From: an uncultured Oscillibacter sp.
GTDB taxonomy: Bacteria > Bacillota > Clostridia > Oscillospirales > Oscillospiraceae
DNA length: 64,000 bases
Reading direction: 5' to 3'
Assembly (NCBI GenBank): GCA_910583785.1
Contig: CAJTZK010000008.1
Coordinates: 62,001-126,000, forward strand
The notes below the pieces were generated by a model. That model searched no databases. It saw only the letters and a program-made list of their open reading frames with translations, and was not told where the DNA came from. A program made the translations under genes and the position numbers. Of the stretch, positions 8,758 to 17,097 are shown piece after piece. How positions within the stretch are numbered: the first letter of the stretch is position 1; every line of letters begins with the position of its first letter.

Positions 8758-9010
8758 TTAAAACTTCTTCCCCCGGGCCCCGTAGTCGGTCTCCCGCCCG
8801 CAGCGGGCGCACCGCTTCTTATTGAAGGGCGGATTAAACCCCGCAGTACGGGCAGCGCCAGCAGAACAGGGCTGCCAGAATCGCCGCTGGGAACAGGAGC
8901 AATCCACTGGCGGTCACGCCGTTGCGATTCAGGCACACGCCAAGAACTACGATCACTGCGGACGCCGCGAACACCGCCAGGGTGGCCCAGATTTTCTGCC
9001 GTAAAGCCAT
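8758..9010 (-). pseudogene. Small membrane zinc-ribbon protein, frameshifted at a G4 run
   Basis: From ATG 9010 (ggagcggtacc upstream) the frame encodes two hydrophobic segments and CPYCG, then stops at 8834-8836 after 58 codons. Dropping one base of the G4/C4 run at 8839-8842 continues the frame as FNPPFNKKRCARCGRE...GKKF to a stop at 8758, completing a two-knuckle zinc ribbon (CPYCG ... CARCG). So this is one small protein of about 83 aa broken by a +1 frameshift, or a homopolymer sequencing error. It begins 17 bp after the smc stop and is probably co-transcribed. Function unknown. Confidence 0.6.
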
Positions 9011-9026
9011 GGTACCGCTCCCCTTT

Positions 9027-12000
9027 CTACTGAATGTCCAATTCCTTTGCCATATCGTTCAAATTGATGGTCAGGATTTTGCTCACGCCCTTCTCCTGCA
9101 TGGTCACGCCATACAGCACGTCGGCCTCCTCCATGGTGCCCCGGCGGTGGGTGATGACAATGAACTGGGTTTTCCCAGCCAGGTTCCGCATGTACCGGGC
9201 GTAGCGGGTGACGTTCACGTCGTCCAGCGCCGCCTCGATCTCGTCCATGACGCAGAAGGGGGTGGGGTGCACTTTCAAAATGGAGAAGTACAGGGCGATG
9301 GCCACGAAGGCCTTCTCCCCGCCGGAGAGCAGTGAGATGGTCTTCAGCGTCTTCCCCGGGGGCTGGGCCTTGATCTCGATGCCGCAGTTCAAGATGTCCG
9401 CCTCGTCCTCCAGCTCCAGCTGGGCCTGCCCGCCGCCGAACATCTCCAGGAACGTGGCCTGGAAGCTCTCGTTTAAGAGCTGGAACTGCTCGGCAAAAAT
9501 CCGGGTCATCTCCCCGGTGATGCCGCCGATGATGGTCTCCAGCTCCCCTTTGGCTTTCTCCACGTCGTCCCTCTGGTCCGTCAGGTAGGTATACCGGGTG
9601 TTTACCCGCTCGTACTCCTCAATAGCGCCGATGTTCGGCGTGCCCAGGGCGGCGATTCCCTTTTTCAGTTCCCCGATCCGCCGGGCGGCCTTGGGAACGC
9701 TCTCCAATTCCATGCGCTGGGCCTGGGCGTCGCTGTGGCTCAGCTCGTAATGTTCCCAGAGGCGGTCCAGGATCTGCTTTTCCTCCATGCCGGAAGTGGC
9801 CAGCTTCTGCTCCAGCCGGGAGGCGGACCGCTCCAGGTTCAGGAGGTTCTCGTTCATCTCCTGGCTTCGCTTGTTCTGGGCGGTGCGCCGGGCCTCCAGG
9901 GCCATCTTTTCCTCGTTCAAAGAGGCCAGCCGCTCCTGGCAGCCCTGCCGCCGCTGGTTCAGGACGCTCATGTCCTCCCGGCGGCGGGCGATTTCCGCCT
10001 GGGCCTTTTCAATGGCCTCCTGGTACTTCCCCAGGGTTTCCTCCTTCTGCTGGCGGTCTCCCGTCAGCTCCGCCGCCAGGCGGCGCAGGTCCGCGGCCCG
10101 CTGGAGGGCGGCGTCCCGCTCGGCGGTAAGGGCGGCCAGCTCCTCCTTCCGGGCGGTGACCTCCCCGGTCAGCGCGCTGGACCGGGCCAGCAGCTCCGAC
10201 TGGCCGGAGAGGGCCTGGCTGGCCTGCTCCCGGTACTGGGCGGCCAGGCTCTCCTGCTGGGCAATGGCCTGTTCCGCCTGTTCCTTCCGCTGGCGGTTCT
10301 CGGCCAGGTGGCCCGTGAGGCTCTCTAGCTCTCCCGCTAGGTTCTCCAAATTCTCACCCAGGGATTTGAGCAGGATGTCCAAGTGATTCTGCGCTCCCTC
10401 CAGCCGCAGCACCTCGTCCTCCGCCTGGCGGCGCTGGCCCTCGGCGGTCTCCAGGTCGTACCGGGCGGCGGAGAGGTCCCTCTGGAGGGCCTCTTCCTCC
10501 CGTTTCGCGGCTTCCAGCTGCTCCCGCATGGTCCCGGCCCGGCCATGGAGCCTGCGGAGCTCCGCCGCCCGGCTCAGCACGCCGGAATTCCGGGACGCGG
10601 AGCCACCGGTCATGGAGCCCCCCCGGTTGATGACCTGGCCGTCCAGGGTGACAATGCGGAAGGCGTTATGGTACTTCCGGGCCAGGGCAATGCCGCAGTC
10701 CAGGTCTTCCACGATGACCGTCCGGCCCAGGAGGTTCTGGAAAATGTTCTGATACCTGGGGTCGAAGCTCACCAGCCGGGAGGCGATGCCCACAAAGCCG
10801 TATTCCCGCTCCACGCCGTTTGGACGCAGTTCCTCTCCCCGGATGGCGGTGAGGGGCAGGAAGGTGGCCCGGCCCCCGTCCCGCTGTTTCAAAAAGCCGA
10901 TGGCGGCTTTCGCGTCCTCCTCCCGGTCCACCACGATGTTCTGGAGGCCCGCCCCCAGGGCAATCTCAATGGCTACGGTGTACTGCTGCTCCGTCCTCAT
11001 CAGCCCCGCCACAGGGCCGTGGACGCCCCGGAGCCCTCCCTGGCACACCAGCTTGACGGCCTTGGAGAAGCCCTCGTAGTCCTTCTCCATCTCCGTCAAA
11101 AGCCGGATGCGGTTTTCCAGGGCCCCGGCGTCCATGGTCAGCCTCATCCGCTTGTCCGAGGCGGCGGCGGCTTTCTTCTCCCGCTCTTCCATCCGCAAGC
11201 TGTGGCCCGCGATGATGTTGCCCGCGGCTGTGGCGTCATCCCGGGCGTCCTCCAGGGCGCGGCGGTTGGCCTTGGCCTCCGCCCGGGCCTGCTCCCATTG
11301 TTCCTCCACAGAGGCCTTTTCCGCCTCCACGGCGCCGCGCCGCTCCTCCAGCTGCCCGCTTTCGGCGGCGATGGCGGCGGCGGCGGCCCGGGCGTCGGCG
11401 GCGGCGGCCACGGCCATGGCCTCCCGGCCCCGGAAGGCCTCCGCCTCGGTCTGCTGGCCCCCGGCCTCCTCGGCTGCGGCCCGGGCCTTCTCCAAAAGGG
11501 CCTCCAGGCCCGCGTTCAGTTCCTCCAGCCGCCGGGACAAGCCCTCCGACCGGTCCTTCTCCTGGGCAGATTGGGCCGCCAGGCCCCCGGCCCGGCTGTC
11601 GGACTCCACCAGCTCCGCCCGGGCCCGGTCAATGTTCTCCTGGTTGTGGGCGATGCCGTTTTCCAGTACCGCGATGGCGGCGGACTGGTCCTTGGCCTGG
11701 GCGTCCAGCTCTCCGGCCTCTGTCCGGACCTGTTCCGCCTCGATATCTTTCTGCCGCATCTCCCCGCCGAAGCGCTCCCCCTCGGCGTAGAGGGCGTCCA
11801 GGGCGGACCGGGCCTCGTCCCGCTCCTTCTCGGCGGCGTGGAAGTCCATTTCCAGCTTCCGGGTGCTGATTTTCAGGGCGTCCAGGTTTTCCAGCCACAC
11901 GGAGATTTCCAGCACCCGCAGCTCGTCCCGGAGGATGAGGTACTGCCTGGCTTTCTCCGCCTGGTCCCGCAGGGGCCCCACCTGGAGCTCCAATTCCGAA

Positions 12001-12587
12001 ATCTTGTCGTTGATGCGGACCAGGTTCTCCTCCGTCCGCTCCAGCTTCCGCTCCGCTTCCTCCTTCCGGTGGCGGAAGCGGGAGATTCCCGCGGCCTCCT
12101 CAAAGATCTCCCGGCGTTCGCTGCTCCGGGTGGATAAAATCTCGTCGATCTTGCCCTGGCCGATGATGGAGTAGCCCTCCCGGCCCAATCCAGTGTCCAG
12201 GAACAGCTCCGTCACGTCCTTGAGCCGGACGGACTGGCGGTTGATGTAGTATTCGCTCTCCCCGCTACGGTAATACCGGCGGGTGACGGCCACCTCCGCC
12301 TCCTCCATGGAGGGAAAGATGCGCTCCGTGTTGTCCAGCACCAGGGTCACCTGGGCAAAGCCCACCTGGTTCCGCTGCTCCGTGCCGCCGAAGATTACGT
12401 CCTCCATCTTCGCGCCCCGGAGCCCCTTGGCGCTCTGTTCGCCCATGACCCAGCGGATGGCGTCGGAGATGTTGCTTTTCCCCGAGCCGTTGGGCCCCAC
12501 GATGGCGGTGATATCCTCTCCGAAGTTCAGCACGGTCTTGTCCGGGAAAGATTTAAAGCCTTGAATTTCCAGTGCTTTTAAATACAC
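9027..12587 (-). CDS. smc: Chromosome segregation protein SMC
   Basis: 1186 aa, full length. It has the N-terminal Walker A GPNGSGKSN (residues 32-40), long coiled coils rich in Glu/Arg/Ala, a hinge with GLRGVHGPVAGLM and LGAGLQNIVVDRE, and the C-terminal ABC signature LLSGGEKAFVAIAL followed by Walker B CVMDEIEAALDD. SMC with ScpA/ScpB compacts and separates daughter chromosomes. Being upstream of ftsY on the same strand is the standard Firmicute arrangement. Coding is very GC-rich, like its neighbours. Confidence 0.97.
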   Translation of the reverse strand: MYLKALEIQGFKSFPDKTVLNFGEDITAIVGPNGSGKSNISDAIRWVMGEQSAKGLRGAKMEDVIFGGTEQRNQVGFAQVTLVLDNTERIFPSMEEAEVAVTRRYYRSGESEYYINRQSVRLKDVTELFLDTGLGREGYSIIGQGKIDEILSTRSSERREIFEEAAGISRFRHRKEEAERKLERTEENLVRINDKISELELQVGPLRDQAEKARQYLILRDELRVLEISVWLENLDALKISTRKLEMDFHAAEKERDEARSALDALYAEGERFGGEMRQKDIEAEQVRTEAGELDAQAKDQSAAIAVLENGIAHNQENIDRARAELVESDSRAGGLAAQSAQEKDRSEGLSRRLEELNAGLEALLEKARAAAEEAGGQQTEAEAFRGREAMAVAAAADARAAAAAIAAESGQLEERRGAVEAEKASVEEQWEQARAEAKANRRALEDARDDATAAGNIIAGHSLRMEEREKKAAAASDKRMRLTMDAGALENRIRLLTEMEKDYEGFSKAVKLVCQGGLRGVHGPVAGLMRTEQQYTVAIEIALGAGLQNIVVDREEDAKAAIGFLKQRDGGRATFLPLTAIRGEELRPNGVEREYGFVGIASRLVSFDPRYQNIFQNLLGRTVIVEDLDCGIALARKYHNAFRIVTLDGQVINRGGSMTGGSASRNSGVLSRAAELRRLHGRAGTMREQLEAAKREEEALQRDLSAARYDLETAEGQRRQAEDEVLRLEGAQNHLDILLKSLGENLENLAGELESLTGHLAENRQRKEQAEQAIAQQESLAAQYREQASQALSGQSELLARSSALTGEVTARKEELAALTAERDAALQRAADLRRLAAELTGDRQQKEETLGKYQEAIEKAQAEIARRREDMSVLNQRRQGCQERLASLNEEKMALEARRTAQNKRSQEMNENLLNLERSASRLEQKLATSGMEEKQILDRLWEHYELSHSDAQAQRMELESVPKAARRIGELKKGIAALGTPNIGAIEEYERVNTRYTYLTDQRDDVEKAKGELETIIGGITGEMTRIFAEQFQLLNESFQATFLEMFGGGQAQLELEDEADILNCGIEIKAQPPGKTLKTISLLSGGEKAFVAIALYFSILKVHPTPFCVMDEIEAALDDVNVTRYARYMRNLAGKTQFIVITHRRGTMEEADVLYGVTMQEKGVSKILTINLNDMAKELDIQ

Positions 12588-12710
12588 GTTTCCACCTCTG
12601 CCGAAGCCCTGCCCAAGGCGGCTTCAATAATCAATTAACTATATCAGAGAACGCGCCGTTTTTCAAGACAAAATCTGTAAAGGCCCCGGGCGTTTCCGGT
12701 TCCTCCCATC

Positions 12711-12768
12711 AAAAAGCAGGGCAATGGGAACGCCCAGGGCGGTAAGCCCCAGGTCCCCATTGCCCCGC
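12711..12768 (-). terminator. Hairpin terminator downstream of the exported-protein operon
   Basis: Read on the minus strand, ggggcaatgggg pairs with tcccattgcccc-type sequence across a GC-rich loop and is followed by gctttttg. It would end the transcript that comes from 16.5 kb before smc begins. Confidence 0.6.
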
Positions 12769-12843
12769 AGTTCTCGTTCCGGCCTTGGTTCCTTGCTCCG
12801 GCAAAGCCGGGCGTCCCTTCCGGTGAATGGCGCTCTTTCCGCC

Positions 12844-12906
12844 TCAGCCCGCCAAAATGGTGAGGCCGAACACCAACATCAGGATCAGTGCCATCATGCA
12901 GCCCAT
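12844..12906 (-). CDS. Possible 20-aa hydrophobic microprotein
   Basis: ATG at 12906 follows gggaggcgg by about 5-9 bases and lies 30 bp after the stop of the preceding exported protein gene. The 20 codons give MGCMMALILM followed by LVFGLTILAG, one membrane-spanning stretch, then TGA. The good Shine-Dalgarno, operon position and clean hydrophobicity support it; its tiny size and lack of known relatives argue for caution. The rest of 12588-12936 holds only the terminator. Confidence 0.3.
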   Translation of the reverse strand: MGCMMALILMLVFGLTILAG

Positions 12907-12936
12907 CCGTCCCGCCTCCCAGAGCGGCCCGCCCCA

Positions 12937-13833
12937 TTACTGGCCCGCATTTTTCACCGCCTCCTTGACCTCCTCCATGGTCATGCCAGAGGTGTCCAGG
13001 TGTCCGCCGCACGCGCCCTTATACTCTCCGATCACGTTTCCCTCGGCGTCATACAGGGGAATTGTGTACTCGTGGGGGCACGCCTCCTCGGACAGCCCTT
13101 GCAGGGCATCGCCCCCCTTTTGCAGCTCGGAATCCCGGATGTACCCCTCCGGTCGTCCCTCCGGCGGGTACTCGGCCATGTGCGTCAGGTCCGGCCAGTA
13201 GCCCACGTACTCCGACAGCAGGATGTTCCCGTAGCTCTCCCCCTTGCTGTTCTTGGGATAGTCCCCGTTCACCAGGGTGGCCAGCAGCTTCTCCTTCGCG
13301 GGCAGGTCGCAGATGGTTTCCTCGTTTCCCACCTTCCACTCGGCCCGCCGCTCGCCGTTCTTGTCGATGAACAGTTTCTCCGGGCCCCGGTAGGACTTGG
13401 GGTCGCTGTCCGGCAGCAGGGTCCCGCCCCGGCTGACGATAAGGGCCTTGTCCCCCAGTTTGGCGTTCATGGGCACGCCGGAGGCGGGCTTCGTTTCCGG
13501 CGCGGCGGCGGGCTGCTTCCCCAGCTGGATAGTCTTGCTGGCGGAGTCATAGCCCACCTCTACCCCCAGCAGTTCGCTGATGGTGCGGATGGGTAAGTAA
13601 TTCGTCTTGCCTCCCGCCGCGTCGGTGTAGAGGATGGTCCCGGGTATCTTCTGCCCGTTGGCGGCCACGATGTCCTGCCCCGCCGTGATTTTCCGGGTTC
13701 CCTCTACGGTGACATTGGCGAAGTTGTAGCTCACCTTCCCCGACGCCGCCAGGGCGGTGGTCAGGCAGGCCGCCAGGGCCAGCGCCGTGAGGGCTCCCCC
13801 CAGGAAGGAGGCGATATGTCCGGTTTTTTTCAT
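12937..13833 (-). CDS. Exported protein with copper-amine-oxidase-N-like (stalk) domain, copy 1
   Basis: 298 aa from ATG 13833 (aaggag 8 bp upstream). A signal peptide (MKKTGHIASFLGGALTALAL..) is followed by a stalk-type domain with GTILYTDAAGGKTNYLPIR and SELLGVEVGYDSASKTIQLGK, typical of cell-surface proteins in Clostridia. The C-terminal half (from about residue 150) has WPDLTHMAEYPPEGRPEGYIR, a conserved ACPHEYTIPLYD and GACGGH; the two Cys could form a disulfide or bind metal. It matches no family I know. The gene shares an almost identical front half with the next gene upstream and likely belongs to the sigma/anti-sigma operon. Confidence 0.75.
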   Translation of the reverse strand: MKKTGHIASFLGGALTALALAACLTTALAASGKVSYNFANVTVEGTRKITAGQDIVAANGQKIPGTILYTDAAGGKTNYLPIRTISELLGVEVGYDSASKTIQLGKQPAAAPETKPASGVPMNAKLGDKALIVSRGGTLLPDSDPKSYRGPEKLFIDKNGERRAEWKVGNEETICDLPAKEKLLATLVNGDYPKNSKGESYGNILLSEYVGYWPDLTHMAEYPPEGRPEGYIRDSELQKGGDALQGLSEEACPHEYTIPLYDAEGNVIGEYKGACGGHLDTSGMTMEEVKEAVKNAGQ

Positions 13834-13848
13834 GGGTAACACTCCTTT
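13400..13848. repeat. Direct repeat, copy 1 (front half of exported protein gene)
   Basis: About 449 bp that match 14349-14797 at an offset of 949 bp; I see roughly four mismatches (near 13545, 13722, 13815 and 13821). It covers signal peptide plus stalk domain and the Shine-Dalgarno, and stops sharply at both ends. Confidence 0.9.
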
Positions 13849-13879
13849 TTTGATTTCGGTCCGTGGTTAGACAGCGGCG

Positions 13880-14782
13880 TCAGTCCGCCAGGCCCAGGGA
13901 TTTGAGATACGCTTCCTGGGCCTCCTGGGGGGTCATGGTGATGCCCTGGGAGGCATGCCCGCCGCAGCCCGCCTTATATTCCCCGATGACAGTCCCCTCG
14001 GAGTCGTACAGGGGGATGGTGTAGGTGTGGGGGCACGCCTCCTCGGAGAGGCCGTTCAGCTTCTTGCCCTCCGCGTGGAGCTCAGAGCCCCGGATATACC
14101 CCTCCGGGCGGTCCTCCGGCGGATATGCGGCCAGGTGCTCCAGGTCCGGCCAGTAGCCCACGTAGGACGCCAGCTGGGTGTCGCCGTAGCTCTCCCCCTT
14201 GCTGTTCTTGGGGTAATCCCCATCTACCAGAGTTTTCATCAGCTTTTTGTCGCTTGCCTGGAGGGCGTCCTTGTTCCCCACGGTCCACTCAGCCCGGAAC
14301 TCCCCATTCTTGTCCTTGAACAGCTTGTCGTTCCCCGCGTAGGAATCCGGGTCGCTGTCCGGCAGCAGGGTCCCGCCCCGGCTGACGATAAGGGCCTTGT
14401 CCCCCAGTTTGGCGTTCATGGGCACGCCGGAGGCGGGCTTCGTTTCCGGCGCGGCGGCGGGCTGCTTCCCCAGCTGGATGGTCTTGCTGGCGGAGTCATA
14501 GCCCACCTCTACCCCCAGCAGTTCGCTGATGGTGCGGATGGGTAAGTAATTCGTCTTGCCTCCCGCCGCGTCGGTGTAGAGGATGGTCCCGGGTATCTTC
14601 TGCCCGTTGGCGGCCACGATGTCCTGCCCCGCCGTGATTTTCCGGGTTCCCTCTACGGTGACATTGGCGAAATTGTAGCTCACCTTCCCCGACGCCGCCA
14701 GGGCGGTGGTCAGGCAGGCCGCCAGGGCCAGCGCCGTGAGGGCTCCCCCCAGGAAGGAGGCGATGTGTCTGGTTTTTTTCAT
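13880..14782 (-). CDS. Exported protein with copper-amine-oxidase-N-like (stalk) domain, copy 2
   Basis: 300 aa from ATG 14782 (ggag 8 bp upstream). Same layout as its neighbour: signal peptide, stalk domain, and a C-terminal half with WPDLEHLAAYPPEDRPEGYIR, ACPHTYTIPLYDSEGTVIGEY and GCGGH. The first 150 residues are essentially identical to copy 1, while the C-terminal halves are only about 60% alike by eye, so the front half has been homogenised while the tails diverged. Probably surface proteins under the nearby ECF sigma factor; role unknown. Confidence 0.75.
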   Translation of the reverse strand: MKKTRHIASFLGGALTALALAACLTTALAASGKVSYNFANVTVEGTRKITAGQDIVAANGQKIPGTILYTDAAGGKTNYLPIRTISELLGVEVGYDSASKTIQLGKQPAAAPETKPASGVPMNAKLGDKALIVSRGGTLLPDSDPDSYAGNDKLFKDKNGEFRAEWTVGNKDALQASDKKLMKTLVDGDYPKNSKGESYGDTQLASYVGYWPDLEHLAAYPPEDRPEGYIRGSELHAEGKKLNGLSEEACPHTYTIPLYDSEGTVIGEYKAGCGGHASQGITMTPQEAQEAYLKSLGLAD

Positions 14783-14797
14783 GGGTAACACTCCTGT
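14349..14797. repeat. Direct repeat, copy 2
   Basis: Partner of the repeat at 13400-13848; see there. Confidence 0.9.
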
Positions 14798-14877
14798 CTA
14801 TCAGATTCCGGGGCCGCTTGGCCCTCTATCATGATAAGACGCTGGCGGCGGCAAAGCGCAACGCCCTATTTTCCCAA

Positions 14878-15963
14878 TTATGGAAGAATCCGGATATGCT
14901 CCACCACCCGGTTTACCGTCGTCACGGAAAGCCCGTCGGAGGCGATGACGTCAATGTAGAGATTGTGGGCCAGGTCCGTGGTGACCACGTGGACATAGCC
15001 GTTTTTCACCACGCAGAGCCCCTCATTCCCGTTGATGGACACGTCTTCCACATACTCGGCCCCCTCCGTGTCCACGTGGAGGGACCCGGCTCCGTCGTAG
15101 AGGTAGACCCAGAGCCACCGCCCCTCCCGGTCCTGGTATTTGACGTACCAGTTGTAACGGCTCTCCCGGTAGGTGAAGCCCTCCGGCAGCCAGCTGATTT
15201 CCGCGTTGTCAAAATACCCCGCCCCGTGGTGCAGCCGGAGGTTCGCCAGGACCTTTGTCGCCGCGGCGGCGGGAACGTCGGCACTCCGGACCACGAAGTG
15301 GAAACCGTCGGCGAAGTCGTCGAGGCTGAGGACCGTCTCCCCGTCCTTCTCCCAGAGCATGCCGGAGTTCCCGTTGATGGAGAGGCCCTCCGAGCGGTCC
15401 GGGTTCTCGAGTCGGAGGTCCAAATAGGTATTCTCCGGGTAGGCCTCCACCCGGAGGCTCCCCCCCTGGCCGTCCTCAAACTCCGCCCAGGCGTCGTACT
15501 CTCCCCCGCGGTAGGAAAATCCCTCCGGCAGCCAGCCCACGTCCACCCGCTTGAAATACTCCCCCAGGGTCCGGCCCCCGGTCTCCACGGTCCGCCGGAT
15601 GTCCAGCTGGGTGTAATGCCCCGTCACCGTCCGGGCCAGCTCCAGGGCCGCCTCCCGGAACTCCTCCGAGGCGGCGAAGGCGGTGGTAAACAGCGTCCCG
15701 ATGATGGCGGCGATGACCGCCGCCGCCCGTAGGATTTTTCCAGTCCGCCGGAGGGCGGCCTGCCTCTTCCGGGCGGAGGCGCACCGGCCAATGGCCTTCC
15801 GGCACCGCAGGTCCAGGCTCTCCGGCACGGCGGCGGCGGGGTCCTCCAGCAGGCGGCGGTTCCACGCCTCCAGCCGCTCCCCCTCCCGGACCATCACGTC
15901 CTCCATCAGCAGGGCAAACAGGGCGTCCTCGTACTGTTCAACCAAGCGTTCCCGCTGTGTCAT
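14878..15963 (-). CDS. Membrane anti-sigma-factor-like protein with two DUF4367-type domains
   Basis: 361 aa. A cytoplasmic N-terminus of about 75 residues with Cys-containing LRCRKAIGRC is followed by one membrane segment (about 77-97) and an extracellular part made of two similar modules: VGWLPEGFSYRGGEYD ... LSINGNSGMLW and ISWLPEGFTYRESRYN ... VSINGNEGLCV. The WLPEGF...INGN pattern is typical of DUF4367 domains in Firmicute anti-sigma/RsgI-like proteins. Its start overlaps the sigma factor gene by 26 bp. It probably holds the sigma factor inactive until an envelope signal arrives. Not a ZAS-type anti-sigma (no HxxxCxxC). Confidence 0.7.
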   Translation of the reverse strand: MTQRERLVEQYEDALFALLMEDVMVREGERLEAWNRRLLEDPAAAVPESLDLRCRKAIGRCASARKRQAALRRTGKILRAAAVIAAIIGTLFTTAFAASEEFREAALELARTVTGHYTQLDIRRTVETGGRTLGEYFKRVDVGWLPEGFSYRGGEYDAWAEFEDGQGGSLRVEAYPENTYLDLRLENPDRSEGLSINGNSGMLWEKDGETVLSLDDFADGFHFVVRSADVPAAAATKVLANLRLHHGAGYFDNAEISWLPEGFTYRESRYNWYVKYQDREGRWLWVYLYDGAGSLHVDTEGAEYVEDVSINGNEGLCVVKNGYVHVVTTDLAHNLYIDVIASDGLSVTTVNRVVEHIRILP

Positions 15964-16516
15964 GGCCGTTTCCTCCCTTCATCAGAGCCGCCGCCCGGCG
16001 GCGGGCCCGGGTCAGCCGCATCCGCAGGTTGTCCCTCCGGCATTGGAAGACCTCCGACAACTCCCCGTTGTCCTGGCCCAGCACATACTTGCGGTACAAA
16101 AGCTCCTGGTCCTCCTCCGGCAGCAGGGACCAGGCCTTGTACAAACCGTCCGTCCGCTCCCGCAGCTCCGCCAGTTCCTCCGGCGAGGGCGCGGGAGACT
16201 CGAAGTCCTCCAGGCATCCGTCCTCCAGGTCCATGGTGTGCCGCCCCACCACCGCCTGGTGGCGCAGGAAGCTGATGGACTTGTGTTTAACCGTATAGAC
16301 AATATAGGCCGGCACGGCGGCGGCGGGGAGCTCCCGCAGGGTGTCCAGCTTCCCGCAGAGGCTCTCTACGGCATCCTGGACAATGTCCTCGCAGTCCTGC
16401 CGGTTAGAGACCCGGCGCAGGGCCTCGGCGAACATCAGCCGGGAATAGCGGCGGTATAAGTCCCGCATAAGGGCCATGCCGTCCGGGTCCTCCGCCGGGA
16501 TGGTAAAGACGATCAT
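15938..16516 (-). CDS. ECF-type RNA polymerase sigma factor
   Basis: 192 aa from ATG 16516 (ggaggtg about 9 bp upstream; an upstream GTG overlaps the Shine-Dalgarno and is unlikely). Region 2 is LYRRYSRLMFAEALRRV...DCEDIVQDAVESL, and region 4 is LLPEEDQELLYRKYVLG followed by an HTH with NLRMRLTRARRR. It probably turns on its own operon: anti-sigma-like protein, then the two stalk-domain proteins. A target promoter could not be identified with confidence. Confidence 0.88.
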   Translation of the reverse strand: MIVFTIPAEDPDGMALMRDLYRRYSRLMFAEALRRVSNRQDCEDIVQDAVESLCGKLDTLRELPAAAVPAYIVYTVKHKSISFLRHQAVVGRHTMDLEDGCLEDFESPAPSPEELAELRERTDGLYKAWSLLPEEDQELLYRKYVLGQDNGELSEVFQCRRDNLRMRLTRARRRAAALMKGGNGHDTAGTLG

Positions 16517-16670
16517 GTGGTATCCCACCTCCTGGTATCTCTCTATTGAATAAAACGCATGGGACGGAAAAACGCAACCGGAAATCTTGGAGAAATTTCA
16601 GGGGCCCTGCCGCCCGTTTCCAGCAAGCCTCCCCAAGGTATGGACCATGCGGCGGCCAATCCCCTATAAA

Positions 16671-16702
16671 ACAGCGGGGGCTCCGGCAAGGAGCCCCCGC
16701 TG
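16671..16702. terminator. Strong hairpin upstream of the sigma operon
   Basis: Perfect 12-bp stem cagcgggggctc / gagcccccgctg with a 7-nt loop; on the minus strand it is followed by tgtttta, so it best fits a minus-strand terminator, though no minus-strand gene ends here. The remaining 16517-16746 holds no gene I can support. Confidence 0.55.
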
Positions 16703-16746
16703 CCTGTTCTCCCTCCGGGCTACTGCACTCCCTTTGACAGGTAATA

Positions 16747-17097
16747 GTGGATGAAGGAAGAGTAACAGGTGTGCAGGTGGCGCCGGGCGGCGGGCACCGC
16801 TTTTCCAGCACCCTGGGCAAGGACTACACCCACTCCGCCATGAAACAGTGGCTTGACCAAAAGACCTCCCGCCAAATTTACGGGAAAAACGGCCATATGT
16901 GGACGAACCTGGTCTGCGGCAAAAAGGGGAACTGCCTCGTCGTCAACGTCCCCGGCCCCCTACGGGAGGCGGAAGCGGCCATAGAGGCCTTCATCCAGGC
17001 CGTGGGAAAATCCGGCGGCATCGAGGGGATCAACCGCGCGATGACGGAGGCCGTGCTGGCCCAGTATCCCCAGGAACAGGTGCGGAATGATGGATGA
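16747..17097 (+). CDS. Hypothetical protein, first of an unknown gene pair
   Basis: 116 aa if started at GTG 16747; GTG 16771 with aaggaaga upstream is an alternative, and the first ATG is only at codon 31. Sequence includes GGGHRFSSTLGKDYTHSAMKQ and GNCLVVNVPGPLREAEAAIEAF; no membrane segment or known motif. The missing ATG start may mean the gene is 5'-truncated. It overlaps the next gene by 11 bp, so the two were probably co-translated. I do not recognise the family. Confidence 0.5.
   Translation: MDEGRVTGVQVAPGGGHRFSSTLGKDYTHSAMKQWLDQKTSRQIYGKNGHMWTNLVCGKKGNCLVVNVPGPLREAEAAIEAFIQAVGKSGGIEGINRAMTEAVLAQYPQEQVRNDG

Noticed and set aside
10383..12137. Long plus-strand open frame opposite smc
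   Set aside because: GC-rich antisense frame; the minus strand encodes a full SMC with all motifs, and the antisense product has only low-complexity Gly/Leu/Pro content.
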